Shown here piece after piece: positions 7,681 to 17,062 of a DNA stretch of 33,889 nucleotides. The notes beneath the pieces are model-generated. The model did not search any database, had not been told where the DNA came from, and saw only the letters and a list, made by a program, of their open reading frames with translations. Source of the stretch: Ruminiclostridium sp. GTDB taxonomy: Bacteria > Bacillota > Clostridia > Oscillospirales > Ruminococcaceae. How positions within the stretch are numbered: position 1 is the first letter of the stretch; each line of letters begins with the position of its first letter. The stretch spans positions 1 through 33,889 of the forward strand of contig JAGBHT010000014.1 in NCBI GenBank assembly GCA_017935365.1, in the 5' to 3' direction. A program made the translations under genes and the position numbers.

Positions 7681-10572
7681 TTATTGTTGTTTGTTCATCT
7701 GACGCTCATAGTACTGTTCCTTAGTCATAAGCACTTCTCTTGGCTTACTTCCCTGTGACGGTCCTACAATGCCCATCTCTTCCATTACGTCGACAAGGCG
7801 TGCGGCTCTGCCGAAACCTAGCTTGAGTTTTCTCTGGAGCGTACTTACACTTGCCTGTCCGTTTTCAACCACTATACGGATAGCGTCCTCAAGCTTATCA
7901 TCGCTGACATCGATATCGCCGCTTTCAAAGCCTGAGCTTTCGGCACTCTTGTCGTTGCCCTTGACAAGTTCAGCCTGACGCTCAACTTCTTTCATTACAT
8001 CATCATCGTAATCAAGCTCAAACTTGTTCTTCAGGAAGTCTACGACGCGTTCAACTTCCTTGTCCGAGATCCAGCAACCCTGTACACGGGTAGGCTTTGG
8101 CATAGAAACCGACTTGAACAGCATATCACCCTTACCGAGAAGTTTTTCAGCACCCTGTTCGTCCATTATAACACGGCTGTCCGTACCCGAGCTTACCTTG
8201 AGTGCGATACGGCTGGGTATATTCGCCTTGATAAGACCTGTAACGACATCAACGGTCGGACGCTGAGTAGCAATAACCAGGTGCATACCTGCGGCTCTCG
8301 CCATCTGTGCAAGACGGCATATACTGTCCTCGACCTCGTTCTTAGATGCCATAATAAGATCGGCAAGCTCATCTATAAAAATCACCGTCTGGCTCATTTT
8401 ATCCATCTCGGGATCCTTAGCCGCAAGAGCGTTATAACCGTGTATATTGCGGACATTGTACTCAGAGAACATACTGTATCGTTTCAGCATTTCGCCTACA
8501 GCCCAGTTAAGAGCGCCTGCCGCTTTTTTCGGATCAGTCACAACCGGAATAAGCAGATGCGGTATTCCGTTATACGCCATAAATTCAACCGCTTTCGGGT
8601 CAATCATTATAAAACGTACTTCTTCAGGCTTGCTTCTGAAAAGTATGGACATAATGATAGAGTTAACGCATACCGATTTACCCGAACCTGTAGTACCCGC
8701 AATAAGCAGATGCGGCATCTCCGCAATATCTGCAATTACTATCTCACCCGAAATATCCTTACCGAGTACCGCCGCAAGCTTGCTCTTCTTCTCTGCAATT
8801 TCATCGCTCTCGATAAGCTGTCTGAACGGTACCGTATCTCTTATCTTGTTCGGCACTTCAATACCGACAGCAGGTTTGTTGGGTATCGGGGCTTCAATAC
8901 GAATGCCCGATGCCGCAAGGTTCAGCGCAATATCATCGGCAAGTCCGGTTATCTTGGATATCTTGACGCCTGCCGCCGGCTGTAACTCATATCTTGTTAC
9001 TGACGGTCCCCTGCAAGTACCTATACACTTAGTCTGTACGCCGAAACTGCGCAGTGCCTCAACTATAGTGTTCGCATTGGTTTCAAGCTCTCTGTCAATA
9101 TCCTCCTGTGCCTTACCCGGCATTATCTCGTCAAGCAGTGCTGTAGGAGGGAGCGGGTGATTGTCAGGGTCGATAGTGACAGTATACAGCTTCTCGCCGC
9201 TATCGCTTTCATCGGCTTGCTCATCGACTGCATTATCACCGTCTGTTTCTGCTACAACCGTTTCAACAGGCTCCGAAACAGGCACACTTACATCATTTGC
9301 AAACTGCTCTTCACGCTGTCTGATTGCTTCCTGTTCACCGTTTGTTTCTTCTATGAACGAATTGAGTGCCGCTTCTACAGGGTTGACTTCCTCGGGGGGA
9401 TAATCCGGCAACGGCGGATATTCATCGGCTGAGTCTGAAGTGACGAAAGCCGTATCTTTGCTTTCTGTGTTAGCGCTGATTTCCTGCTTTTCATGATCTA
9501 CATTGTCTGCAACGTTATCTGCGTTTTTATCGGTCATAGCAGGCAGGTCGGGCAGTTTCTCACATGAAGTATGTATATCGCTCTCAGGCGCTATATCGGG
9601 TAATGTTTCACTGCTCTGCTGTACAGCTTCATCAGGCTTCGGCGAAACAATACCGTTATAATTCTTAAGCTCGTTTATAAAGTTATCGCTGTCTTTCTTC
9701 TGCTCTTTGATATTCTCTTTCTGTCTGTCCTTGAGCGTTGTTTTTTCGCTTCCGACAGTGTTCATCTCAAGCTGTGCAAGACGTTCCTTGTTCTCGCTTT
9801 CCGCTTGAAGTCTGAGTTGTTCCTGTTCACGTCTGAGCGCTTCCATTTCTTCTTTATGCTGTGCGTGTTTTTCCTTAGCCGTGACAGCCGCTTTTTTTAC
9901 GGGCTTTCCGACAGCACCGAGAAAATCCATTAGAGATTTTCTGCTTATCAGCATAACGAATACAAAGGCTATAAGTATAATCATCACTATAGCGCCCGCA
10001 TTGCCGAACATCAGCAATACCCACGCGGGCAGACCGCCTATAATACCACCGCCGACAAGATTTACGCCGTCACTGTACAGACTGCCGATAGCTCCGAAAA
10101 AGTCCGTAGTGCCCTTTCCGACCGAGCCTACAAATATTATCTGAATTGCCGTGCTGAGTATTATTATACCGCCGGTCAGCTGTAATACCTTTGTAAGAAT
10201 GCTTGTTCTGCTCTTGTCTGTCGCTATCAGTACCGCAACATATATCACTATCGGACCTGTGAAAAATACGGTAAAGCCGAACACACCGCACAGGAACGAA
10301 TATATCATATCCAGCATATTGAGGCTGTCACCCTCGCTTCTGCCCATGCCGCCGATAAGTCCAATTATCGTAAACAGCACCAGTAAAACACCTATGGCAA
10401 AAAGGATTATTGAGCTTCTGCGCCTTTTTGAGCGTTGCTGCTTTTCAAGCTCTTTCCTGCGGCGTTCAAGATACTCCTGCTGCTTCTTATCAGAAGCGTT
10501 ACTGCGCTTCTTTGTTGTCGTTTTTTCCGTATCTTTAGCCGTATCTGCATTTATATTTCTTTTTGCAGCCAT
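7681..10572 (-). CDS. ftsK: FtsK/SpoIIIE-family DNA translocase
   Basis: The 963-residue protein has a basic N-terminus, about four membrane segments between residues 54 and 210, a long charged acidic linker (~215-465), the motor domains (~470-830) and a C-terminal winged-helix gamma domain (~890-950). The Walker A loop is GTTGSGKS at 626-633, Walker B is in 'TVIFIDELADLIM', and 'HLVIATQRPTVDVVTGLIKA' is diagnostic. The gamma domain ends 'LGFGRAARLVDVMEEMGIVG'. It pumps double-stranded DNA through the division or sporulation septum. The position downstream of a tepA/ylzJ-like pair matches spoIIIE of Bacillus, although uppP intervenes here. FtsK, SftA and SpoIIIE cannot be separated from sequence alone. 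Confidence 0.95.
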   Translation of the reverse strand: MAAKRNINADTAKDTEKTTTKKRSNASDKKQQEYLERRRKELEKQQRSKRRRSSIILFAIGVLLVLFTIIGLIGGMGRSEGDSLNMLDMIYSFLCGVFGFTVFFTGPIVIYVAVLIATDKSRTSILTKVLQLTGGIIILSTAIQIIFVGSVGKGTTDFFGAIGSLYSDGVNLVGGGIIGGLPAWVLLMFGNAGAIVMIILIAFVFVMLISRKSLMDFLGAVGKPVKKAAVTAKEKHAQHKEEMEALRREQEQLRLQAESENKERLAQLEMNTVGSEKTTLKDRQKENIKEQKKDSDNFINELKNYNGIVSPKPDEAVQQSSETLPDIAPESDIHTSCEKLPDLPAMTDKNADNVADNVDHEKQEISANTESKDTAFVTSDSADEYPPLPDYPPEEVNPVEAALNSFIEETNGEQEAIRQREEQFANDVSVPVSEPVETVVAETDGDNAVDEQADESDSGEKLYTVTIDPDNHPLPPTALLDEIMPGKAQEDIDRELETNANTIVEALRSFGVQTKCIGTCRGPSVTRYELQPAAGVKISKITGLADDIALNLAASGIRIEAPIPNKPAVGIEVPNKIRDTVPFRQLIESDEIAEKKSKLAAVLGKDISGEIVIADIAEMPHLLIAGTTGSGKSVCVNSIIMSILFRSKPEEVRFIMIDPKAVEFMAYNGIPHLLIPVVTDPKKAAGALNWAVGEMLKRYSMFSEYNVRNIHGYNALAAKDPEMDKMSQTVIFIDELADLIMASKNEVEDSICRLAQMARAAGMHLVIATQRPTVDVVTGLIKANIPSRIALKVSSGTDSRVIMDEQGAEKLLGKGDMLFKSVSMPKPTRVQGCWISDKEVERVVDFLKNKFELDYDDDVMKEVERQAELVKGNDKSAESSGFESGDIDVSDDKLEDAIRIVVENGQASVSTLQRKLKLGFGRAARLVDVMEEMGIVGPSQGSKPREVLMTKEQYYERQMNKQQ

Positions 10573-10628
10573 TTACTACATCCTTTCTCCCACGAATTTT
10601 ACCGGATAACACCCGGATCATATTTTTA

Positions 10629-11492
10629 TCAGAAAACAATCATAATGCGTGTGCCTGTAACAAGCTCATATACTCCCACAGCTATGCACGCCGCACCGAG
10701 TATTGCGGTGTAGAAGCCGAAAATCTTGAATCTGTCCTTCTTTAAAAGCCACTTTACAAGTGCAATAGCGAGCAGTCCGACTACAGCCGCAACCACAAAG
10801 CCTACGCCAAGCTGAACCCAGTCAAGCTGTACGTCACTTTTCAGCGCACTGCCTATTTCAAGCACACTGCCGCCGAGTATTGCGGGTATGCCGAGTATAA
10901 ACGAGAATGTGACCGCTGTTTCCTTGGTAAGTCCACAGAAAAGACCTGTCGCAGTTGTAGAACCCGAACGTGATACACCCGGGAACAGTGCAACGCACTG
11001 CATAGCACCGACTGCTATTGCATCGGCAACCTTCATCTTGTCGCCTGTCTTGTTGCCCTTTAAGCACTTATCTGACATGAACAGAAGAATTGCCGTAAAT
11101 ATAAATGCAAATCCCTCAAATATAATGTCGTTATCGCCCTCAAAGCCTGTGAAGAAGTCCTTAAAGAAATAAACAGGCACAAGCATAGCGGTAGAAATAA
11201 TAACCATAAACATCATACGTCTGTTTGCATTCATATTTTTCCACGAGAACTTACCAGTGAATATATCCTTTATCGTAAGGAAAAATTCCTTTATCATTCC
11301 CCATATAGTCGGGAAGAATGCGATAAATACCGCAAGTAAAGTACCGAGGTGAAGAACGATCGAGGTTATAAGACCGGTTTCGCCTACATTCATAAAATGC
11401 TGTGCTACAGAAAGGTGACCTGAGCTTGATACAGGCAGAAACTCAGTCAGACCTTGAATAATACCCTGAATAATTATGCTTATGTAATCCAT
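10629..11492 (-). CDS. uppP: Undecaprenyl-diphosphatase
   Basis: The 287-residue polytopic protein carries both UppP/BacA signatures: 'GLTEFLPVSSSGHLSVA' near the start (Glu17, Ser22-24, His26) and 'FPGVSRSGSTTATGL' in the middle. It dephosphorylates undecaprenyl diphosphate so that the lipid carrier can be reused for peptidoglycan and teichoic acid precursors; family members also give bacitracin tolerance. Length is normal (~270-290). It sits 56 bases before ftsK and 68 bases after the YlzJ-like gene, on the same strand. Confidence 0.96.
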   Translation of the reverse strand: MDYISIIIQGIIQGLTEFLPVSSSGHLSVAQHFMNVGETGLITSIVLHLGTLLAVFIAFFPTIWGMIKEFFLTIKDIFTGKFSWKNMNANRRMMFMVIISTAMLVPVYFFKDFFTGFEGDNDIIFEGFAFIFTAILLFMSDKCLKGNKTGDKMKVADAIAVGAMQCVALFPGVSRSGSTTATGLFCGLTKETAVTFSFILGIPAILGGSVLEIGSALKSDVQLDWVQLGVGFVVAAVVGLLAIALVKWLLKKDRFKIFGFYTAILGAACIAVGVYELVTGTRIMIVF

Positions 11493-11560
11493 TTTCTTCT
11501 GTTCCTTTCGGATTGTTAGTATTTATGTTAAATATATGTATGGGCTTGCGCCCGTAATGA

Positions 11561-11737
11561 CTATATCTTTATTTCAGTCATTTTAAGATAGGTCATAGGA
11601 ATTGTAGAAAAAAATTCATTTTTCTTACTCTCCGCCTTGTAGGAAAATACACATCCGTCTATAGCATAATAAGCGGTGTCATCATAAAGCTTTGCGCCAA
11701 CGAAAACCTCTGCTTCATCTACGATAGTCTGAAACAT
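11561..11737 (-). CDS. Small YlzJ-like protein
   Basis: This 58-residue protein is assigned mainly by position. In Bacillus a tepA-ylzJ-spoIIIE order is found, and here a short gene follows tepA and precedes ftsK/spoIIIE. The sequence ('[20 protein letters not shown]' ... '[15 protein letters not shown]') is compatible with a small beta-rich fold, but resemblance to YlzJ is weak. I start at the ATG at 11737, because GAGG lies 8 bases before it; a GTG three codons upstream has no such site. The start overlaps the end of tepA by 23 bases, indicating coupling. Confidence 0.55.
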   Translation of the reverse strand: MFQTIVDEAEVFVGAKLYDDTAYYAIDGCVFSYKAESKKNEFFSTIPMTYLKMTEIKI

Positions 11738-12635
11738 TTGCGGCACCTCGCTTTATTCTCATTTTCGCTCTTTCTGCCGTGGGGTGATATTCTCTGAATG
11801 TGCTTACTCTGGCGGTTGCTTTACTCTTTCCCGAAACCTTGTCATCTGTTTTTTCAGCAGAAGACGCTGTTCTTTTTGACGCGGCATTTTTAACAGTACC
11901 GGTCTTTGTGTTCTTTGTCTTATGATTGCCTGTTTTCTGCTGTTCGATAAGCGAATACAAGCACTGCACAGCGTCACTCAGTCCCCCGAGGCTGTCGATA
12001 AGTCCTTCATTGACGGCTGTTTCACCGTCAAGCACCGAGCCTACGTCCATAACAAGCTCATCTTTCTTCATCATCAGTTCCCTGAAGCGTTCGGGCTTTA
12101 TCCTGCTGTTCTTGCTGACAAAGTTGATTATCCTCTCCTGCATTCTTTCAAAATACGATAATGTCTGAGGTATTCCGAGAAGAAGTCCGTTCATTCTGAC
12201 CGGGTGTATCGTCATCGTTGCAGACGGTACAATAAAGCTCTTTCTTGCACTCACCGCAAGCGGTACGCCTATCGAGTGACCGCCGCCGACAACAATTGAC
12301 ACGGTGGGTTTTGTCATTCCTGCAATCAGTTCGGAAATAGCAAGACCTGCTTCCACGTCGCCGCCGACCGTATTGAGTATTATAAGCAGTCCCTCTATGC
12401 TCATATCCTGCTCTATAGCAACAAGCGCCGGCATGATATGCTCATACTTTGTCGTCTTGTTTTGCGGCGGAAGAATATAGTGTCCCTCTATCTGACCGAT
12501 CACGTTCAGGCAATGGATATTATGCTCGGCATTAACCGATGCAAAAACGCCGTTGTCCGACGCCTGATCCATACCGACCTGTTCTTCGTTTTCTTCATCG
12601 GGTTGTTCGTTATTTGTGATATTATCTTTATTCAT
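11715..12635 (-). CDS. tepA: ClpP-family serine protease, TepA/YmfB type
   Basis: The 306-residue protein has a ClpP/crotonase-fold domain at ~40-230: '[20 protein letters not shown]', '[19 protein letters not shown]' with the nucleophile Ser121, and '[11 protein letters not shown]' with His144. It differs from true ClpP by a variable acidic N-terminus and a ~75-residue basic Lys/Thr/Ser-rich tail, and matches the translocation-enhancing protein family. In Bacillus TepA is linked to protein secretion and spore small-protein turnover. The genomic place next to ftsK/spoIIIE supports the call. A promoter lies ~100 bases upstream (12732-12760). Confidence 0.85.
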   Translation of the reverse strand: MNKDNITNNEQPDEENEEQVGMDQASDNGVFASVNAEHNIHCLNVIGQIEGHYILPPQNKTTKYEHIMPALVAIEQDMSIEGLLIILNTVGGDVEAGLAISELIAGMTKPTVSIVVGGGHSIGVPLAVSARKSFIVPSATMTIHPVRMNGLLLGIPQTLSYFERMQERIINFVSKNSRIKPERFRELMMKKDELVMDVGSVLDGETAVNEGLIDSLGGLSDAVQCLYSLIEQQKTGNHKTKNTKTGTVKNAASKRTASSAEKTDDKVSGKSKATARVSTFREYHPTAERAKMRIKRGAANVSDYRR

Positions 12636-12731
12636 ACCTGCTCCTTTGCTGAAATTTTCTCTTTATATTTTTAGCAAAAGGGCTGAGAATATACAGCAAA
12701 CTACGCTGTTATCACATAATAATACAGTATA

Positions 12732-12760
12732 AGTATATCACAAACACGGTGTCATTGCAA
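12732..12760 (-). promoter_or_regulatory. Promoter of the tepA-uppP-ftsK cluster
   Basis: Reading leftward, TTGCAA (12755-12760) and TATACT (12732-12737) are spaced by 17 bases. It lies after the pnp terminator, so it starts a new transcription unit with a leader of about 90 bases. Confidence 0.65.
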
Positions 12761-12775
12761 GCTGAAATTGCACAT

Positions 12776-12807
12776 AAAAAGACCTGTGAGAACGCTCCCA
12801 CAGGTCT
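12776..12807 (-). terminator. Intrinsic terminator of rpsO-pnp
   Basis: On the minus strand, GACCTGTG (with GG) pairs with CACAGGTC around a short loop and is followed by TTTTT (12776-12780). It lies 23 bases after the pnp stop. Confidence 0.9.
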
Positions 12808-12829
12808 GATTTTTCAATTTTCAGCTTTA

Positions 12830-14947
12830 TCAGCCGTTTTTCTTCTTTGCTTCGATTTCAGCAAGTGCAGCCTTTCTTGAAAGTCTGATCTTACCCTGGT
12901 TGTCGATCTCGAGAACCTTTACGATTATCTCATCGCCGATAGAAACAACATTTTCAACCTTTTCAACTCTTCTGTTTTCAAGCTCTGAGATGTGTACCAT
13001 ACCGTCCTTGCCGGGAGCGATCTCAACGAAAGCACCGAAGTTCATTATACGAACGACCTTGCCCTTGTAGATAGCGCCAACCTCCGGAGGAGATGTGATA
13101 GCCTTTATGATCGCTACGCAGTTCTGAGCCTTTTCAAGATCCTGACCACAGATGAATACATTACCCTCTTCATCGATATCGATCTTGACCTCATAATCAG
13201 CGCAGAGCTTCTGTATAACCTTACCGCCTGTACCGATAACTTCTCTGATCTTGTCAACGGGTACCTTATAATTGAGCATCTTGGGAGCGTACTTGTTGAC
13301 TGTGGGACGAGGTTCGGGAATAGCCTTGAGCATGATCTCGTCAAGGATATAATCTCTTGCCTTGTGTGTCTTTGCAAATGCGTCCTTGATGATCTCGGGT
13401 GTAAGACCGTCGATCTTAAGGTCCATCTGTATAGCTGTGATACCCTTGTGAGTACCGCCAACCTTGAAGTCCATATCGCCGAAGAAGTCTTCAAGACCCT
13501 GGATATCGACCATTGTCATCCAACGGTCGCCTTCAGTGATAAGACCGCATGAAATACCTGCAACAGGTGACTTTATCGGAACGCCTGCGTCCATCAGTGA
13601 AAGTGTAGAACCGCAGATAGAAGCCTGTGATGTAGAACCGTTAGAAGAAAGAACTTCCGATACAAGTCTGATTGCATAGGGGAATTCTTCAACGGGAGGA
13701 ATAACGGGCTCAAGAGCACGCTGTGCAAGTGCGCCGTGACCGATCTCACGTCTTCCGGGACCTCTGCTTGATTTTGTTTCACCTACAGAGTATGCAGGGA
13801 AGTTGTAGTGGTGCATATAACGCTTTGTTTCTTCTTCGTCAATGCCGTCAAGCTTCTGGCTGTCGCTTACAGGACCTAAGGTTGTGATCGTCATAACCTG
13901 TGTCTGACCACGGGTGAACAGACCGGAACCGTGTACTCTGGGAAGAAGTCCTACTTCAGCGGCGAGAGGACGCATCTCGTCCATACCTCTGCCGTCAACA
14001 CGCTTCTGCTCGTCTAAGAGCCAACGTCTTACGATGAACTTTTGTAACTTATAGATGCACTCGTCGATCATAGCAGCCTTGTCGGGATACTGCTCGTCAA
14101 ATTCAGCGTGGATAGCATCCTTGATAGGCTGTAAACGCTCTTCGCGTATATTCTTGTCGTCTGTATCAAGAGCAAACTTGACCTGCTCTGTGTACTTGTT
14201 CTGAATAGCTTCGAACAGATCGTGATCAACCTCCATTGAGGGGAAGCTGAACTTGGGCTTGCCTATCTCAGCCTGGATCTGCTTGATGAAGGGGATAAGT
14301 GACTTGTTGATCTCTTCGTGACCTGCCATGATAGCCTTGAGCATTGTGTCGTCATCAACTTCGTTTGCACCGGCTTCGATCATTACGACCTTCTTCTCGC
14401 TTGATGCAACTGTCAGCTGAAGGTCAGACTTTGCTCTCTGCTCTGCGTCAGGCATAAGAACTATCTCACCGTCAACAAGACCTACAGAGATACCGCCGAT
14501 AGGACCGTTCCACGGAATATCAGAGATAGAAACTGCGATAGATGCGCCGATCATAGCAATGATTTCAGGCTGTGTTTCGGGATCTACTGCAAGAACCGTC
14601 ATAACGATAGCAACGTCGTTTCTCATATCCTTGGGGAACAGAGGACGCATAGGACGGTCAACAACTCGTGAGTTCAGAATAGCCTTTTCGCTGGGTCTGC
14701 CCTCTCTCTTTAAGTAACCGCCGGGGATCTTTCCTACAGCGTAGAGCTTTTCTTCATAGTCTACTGCGAGAGGGAAAAAGTCAACGCCTTCTCTGGGCTT
14801 TGCACTTGCTGTAACGTTTACCATTACGACTGTTTCGCCGTAGTGTACCCAGCAAGAACCGTTTGCAAGTCCGCATACCTTACCGGTCTCAACCATAAGT
14901 TCACGGCCTGCAAATGTCGTTTTGAATATTTTGTAATTCTCGAACAT
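12830..14947 (-). CDS. pnp: Polyribonucleotide nucleotidyltransferase (PNPase)
   Basis: The 705-residue protein has the complete PNPase layout: two RNase-PH domains around an alpha-helical linker, then a KH domain ('KVPVDKIREVIGTGGKVIQK') and an S1 domain ('GAIYKGKVVRIMNFGAFVEI' ... 'KDGMVHISELENRRVEKVEN'). The second RNase-PH domain carries the active region ('HGSGLFTRGQTQVMTITTLG', 'DAGVPIKSPVAGISCGLI'). It degrades RNA from the 3' end with phosphate to release nucleoside diphosphates. AGGAGG (14953-14958) lies 5 bases before the ATG. Directly before that site the leader can form a very long hairpin (14963-15075). Confidence 0.98.
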   Translation of the reverse strand: MFENYKIFKTTFAGRELMVETGKVCGLANGSCWVHYGETVVMVNVTASAKPREGVDFFPLAVDYEEKLYAVGKIPGGYLKREGRPSEKAILNSRVVDRPMRPLFPKDMRNDVAIVMTVLAVDPETQPEIIAMIGASIAVSISDIPWNGPIGGISVGLVDGEIVLMPDAEQRAKSDLQLTVASSEKKVVMIEAGANEVDDDTMLKAIMAGHEEINKSLIPFIKQIQAEIGKPKFSFPSMEVDHDLFEAIQNKYTEQVKFALDTDDKNIREERLQPIKDAIHAEFDEQYPDKAAMIDECIYKLQKFIVRRWLLDEQKRVDGRGMDEMRPLAAEVGLLPRVHGSGLFTRGQTQVMTITTLGPVSDSQKLDGIDEEETKRYMHHYNFPAYSVGETKSSRGPGRREIGHGALAQRALEPVIPPVEEFPYAIRLVSEVLSSNGSTSQASICGSTLSLMDAGVPIKSPVAGISCGLITEGDRWMTMVDIQGLEDFFGDMDFKVGGTHKGITAIQMDLKIDGLTPEIIKDAFAKTHKARDYILDEIMLKAIPEPRPTVNKYAPKMLNYKVPVDKIREVIGTGGKVIQKLCADYEVKIDIDEEGNVFICGQDLEKAQNCVAIIKAITSPPEVGAIYKGKVVRIMNFGAFVEIAPGKDGMVHISELENRRVEKVENVVSIGDEIIVKVLEIDNQGKIRLSRKAALAEIEAKKKNG

Positions 14948-14962
14948 ATCGTTCCTCCTGTT

Positions 14963-15075
14963 TTATTTCAGAGAAACAGCGTTAGCAATAAATTCAGCGG
15001 AATAACAGTTATTCCGTTCAATTTATTGCTGACTGCACTGCTTCTCTTTACGTCAGAAAATGATGTCTGAAATAA
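14963..15075 (-). promoter_or_regulatory. Long hairpin in the pnp 5' leader
   Basis: Nested inverted repeats fill the rpsO-pnp gap. The outer stem is TTATTTCAGA (14963-14972) with TCTGAAATAA (15066-15075). Next is GAAACAG (14973-14979) with CTGCTTC (15038-15044), one mismatch. The inner stem is AGCAATAAATT (14984-14994) with AATTTATTGCT (15020-15030). The tip is CGGAATAAC (14998-15006) with GTTATTCCG (15008-15016). The structure ends 4 bases before the ribosome site. In Escherichia coli a leader stem of pnp is cut by RNase III and used for PNPase autocontrol; a similar role here is inferred. Confidence 0.7.
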
Positions 15076-15080
15076 GGGTT

Positions 15081-15116
15081 AAAGGGCAGAACAAAAAATG
15101 CCCTGCCCTTTTTTGA
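15081..15116 (-). terminator. Probable weak terminator or processing hairpin after rpsO
   Basis: AAAGGGCAG (15081-15089) pairs with CTGCCCTTT (15103-15111). On the minus strand the stem follows the rpsO stop closely but is followed only by AACCC rather than a T run, so readthrough into pnp is likely. Confidence 0.45.
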
Positions 15117-15120
15117 ACTC

Positions 15121-15387
15121 TTACTTACGAAGACCGAGCTTAGCTACTATTGCACGGTAGCGTTCGATATCCTTCTTAGCGAGGTAGTTTAACAGATTAC
15201 GTCTGTGACCAACCATCTTAAGAAGACCACGACGTGAGTGGTGATCCTTCTTGTGTGTCTTTAAGTGTTCAGTTAAGTCGTTGATTCTCTTTGTAAGAAT
15301 AGCAATCTGTACTTCGGGAGAACCTGTGTCGTTCTCGTGTGTGCGGTTAGCTTCGATAACCGCTGTCTTTTCTTCCTTTAAAAGCAT
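15121..15387 (-). CDS. rpsO: 30S ribosomal protein S15
   Basis: The 88-residue protein is the normal size of S15 and shows its conserved core: '[20 protein letters not shown]', '[16 protein letters not shown]' and '[11 protein letters not shown]'. It binds 16S rRNA early in assembly of the small subunit platform. I use the ATG at 15387, since AGAGGTG lies 5 bases before it; an in-frame ATG 11 codons upstream (15420) has no ribosome site. It is transcribed from a consensus promoter at 15506-15534 and leads into pnp, an arrangement shared by many bacteria. Confidence 0.97.
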   Translation of the reverse strand: MLLKEEKTAVIEANRTHENDTGSPEVQIAILTKRINDLTEHLKTHKKDHHSRRGLLKMVGHRRNLLNYLAKKDIERYRAIVAKLGLRK

Positions 15388-15505
15388 GGTTACACCTCTT
15401 AAAAATATTTTCTTTGTCATAGCGGCGGGAAACGGTGTTTCTCATAAAGAGCATTCTCCACAGAGCCAAGACAAGAATTGATTGTGTGCAGTGCACAACA
15501 AAGTT

Positions 15506-15534
15506 ATTATAGCATACAAAATTGCTTTTGTAAA
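15506..15534 (-). promoter_or_regulatory. Strong promoter of rpsO-pnp
   Basis: Reading leftward, TTTACA (15529-15534) and TATAAT (15506-15511) have a 17-base spacer ending in TGC (extended -10). The transcript would have a leader of about 110 bases. A near-palindrome TGTGCAGTGCACA lies just past the start site (15484-15496). Confidence 0.8.
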
Positions 15535-15750
15535 TACTATTTTCAAATTTTTTTAATTTTTCATGTGTGGCATAGCATCGGACAACTGTCACTTGCTGTT
15601 TGTCGAAGTTGACGGCAAACGCTGTTTTTTGACCGCAGAATACCGACAGTTACCCGCAACCTGTCAACTCTCTGTCGCTTGTGAAAACAGATACAGCCCG
15701 GCACTAAAACAGTGTCGGGACTGCATTTATAGTTCTTTATCAGTCGGATT
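15535..15750. other. Intergenic region between clpX and the rpsO promoter
   Basis: No gene is supported here. After the clpX stop the transcript can form a hairpin, CCCGGCACT (15696-15704) with AGTGTCGGG (15711-15719; one mismatch), but no T run follows it, so I do not call it a terminator. The rest contains A/T runs and no clear motif. Confidence 0.4.
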
Positions 15751-17040
15751 TCAGCCTGCGTTCTTCTTGAGTGCCTTCTTCTCCGCACTCTTTTTCAGCT
15801 TTGCGGCATTCGCATCTCTGATTATTTCAGGCTTTTTACCTTCGGTAACGCATTCGCCTGTGAGCACGACCTTTGTTATGCTCTCGTCGCTCGGAGCGTC
15901 AAACATAGTATCGGAAAGAGCTTCTTCTACTACTGTTCTCAGTCCTCTTGCGCCTGTCTTTCTGTCAGCCGCTTTCTTTGCAATGGCACGCATAGCGTCA
16001 TCGGTTATTTCAAGTTCGATATTGTCAAGCGAGAACATATACTTATACTGCTTTAAGATAGCGTTCTTAGGCTCTGACAATATCTTTACAAGCGCGTCCT
16101 CGTCAAGGTCGTCAAGTACCGCAATAACAGGAAGTCTGCCGACAAGCTCAGGGATAATGCCGAACTTTACGAGATCCTCCGGCTCTACCTGATGGAGCGC
16201 CTCGTTTATCTTGTTTTCCTGTTTGCTCTTTACATCGGCGCCGAAACCGAGCGCAGATGAGCTTGTTCTCTGCATTATCAGTTTATCAATGCCCTCAAAA
16301 GCACCGCCGCAGATAAACAGAATGTTTTTCGTATTTATCTGTATAAACTCCTGGTTGGGGTGCTTTCTTCCGCCCTGCGGAGGAACATTCGATACTGTGC
16401 CCTCAATTATCTTGAGCAGAGCCTGCTGTACGCCTTCACCGCTTACGTCACGGGTGATCGAAGTATTTTCGGACTTTCTTGTTATCTTATCTATCTCATC
16501 GATATAGATAATGCCGTGTTCAGCCGCCTCAATATCATAATCAGCCGCCTGAATAAGTCTAAGAAGTACATTTTCTACATCCTCGCCGACATAGCCCGCC
16601 TGAGTAAGTGTTGTCGCGTCTGCAATAGCAAACGGAACTTTCAGAATGTTTGCAAGCGTCTGCGCTATCATTGTCTTACCTACACCGGTAGGACCGAGCA
16701 GAAGCACGTTGCTCTTCTGTAGCTCTATCTCATCTGCCTTTGCATCATCGCCGCAGAAATTCTTTTTATAGTGGTTATATACGGAAACGCAGATAGTCTT
16801 CTTGGCTTCGTCCTGACCTACGATATATTTATCAAGTATCGCCTTGAGGTCAGCGGGCTTGATAAGCTCGTGCTCTTCTTCATGCTTGCCTTTCGACTTC
16901 TTTGAGCCTGTCTTGCCCTCCTGCTCCATCAGCATCTGATATGACGCTACTATGCAGTCGTTGCATATACAGCCGCTTGCACCGTATATAATTCTCTCAA
17001 CCTGATCTTCAGTTCTTTCACAGAAACTGCATCTAAGCAT
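15751..17040 (-). CDS. clpX: ATP-dependent Clp protease ATP-binding subunit ClpX
   Basis: The 429-residue protein has the ClpX N-terminal zinc finger (Cys4, Cys7, Cys26, Cys29), then one AAA+ module: Walker A GPTGVGKT (116-123), Walker B in '[18 protein letters not shown]', the RKSE/RDVSGEG pore region, and '[11 protein letters not shown]', whose LGF tripeptide docks on ClpP. It unfolds tagged proteins and feeds them to ClpP in the cytosol. It lies 22 bases after clpP in the widely shared tig-clpP-clpX order. GGAAA-type ribosome site sequence precedes the ATG. Confidence 0.98.
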   Translation of the reverse strand: MLRCSFCERTEDQVERIIYGASGCICNDCIVASYQMLMEQEGKTGSKKSKGKHEEEHELIKPADLKAILDKYIVGQDEAKKTICVSVYNHYKKNFCGDDAKADEIELQKSNVLLLGPTGVGKTMIAQTLANILKVPFAIADATTLTQAGYVGEDVENVLLRLIQAADYDIEAAEHGIIYIDEIDKITRKSENTSITRDVSGEGVQQALLKIIEGTVSNVPPQGGRKHPNQEFIQINTKNILFICGGAFEGIDKLIMQRTSSSALGFGADVKSKQENKINEALHQVEPEDLVKFGIIPELVGRLPVIAVLDDLDEDALVKILSEPKNAILKQYKYMFSLDNIELEITDDAMRAIAKKAADRKTGARGLRTVVEEALSDTMFDAPSDESITKVVLTGECVTEGKKPEIIRDANAAKLKKSAEKKALKKNAG

Positions 17041-17062
17041 TGGTTAATTTCCTTTCATCCGG

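Noticed and set aside
11715..12635. Reading the second ClpP-like gene as an unusual duplicated protease
   Set aside because: It is a known Firmicutes paralogue (TepA/YmfB) in its usual neighbourhood.
13464..13679. Rightward and alternative-frame open frames within pnp, tig, clpX and ftsK
   Set aside because: They are shadows of strongly coding genes with no ribosome sites and Ser/Arg- or Ile-rich compositions.
15696..15719. Hairpin after clpX as an intrinsic terminator
   Set aside because: The 9-bp stem has no run of T after it on the minus strand, so it may only be a 3' stabilising structure.
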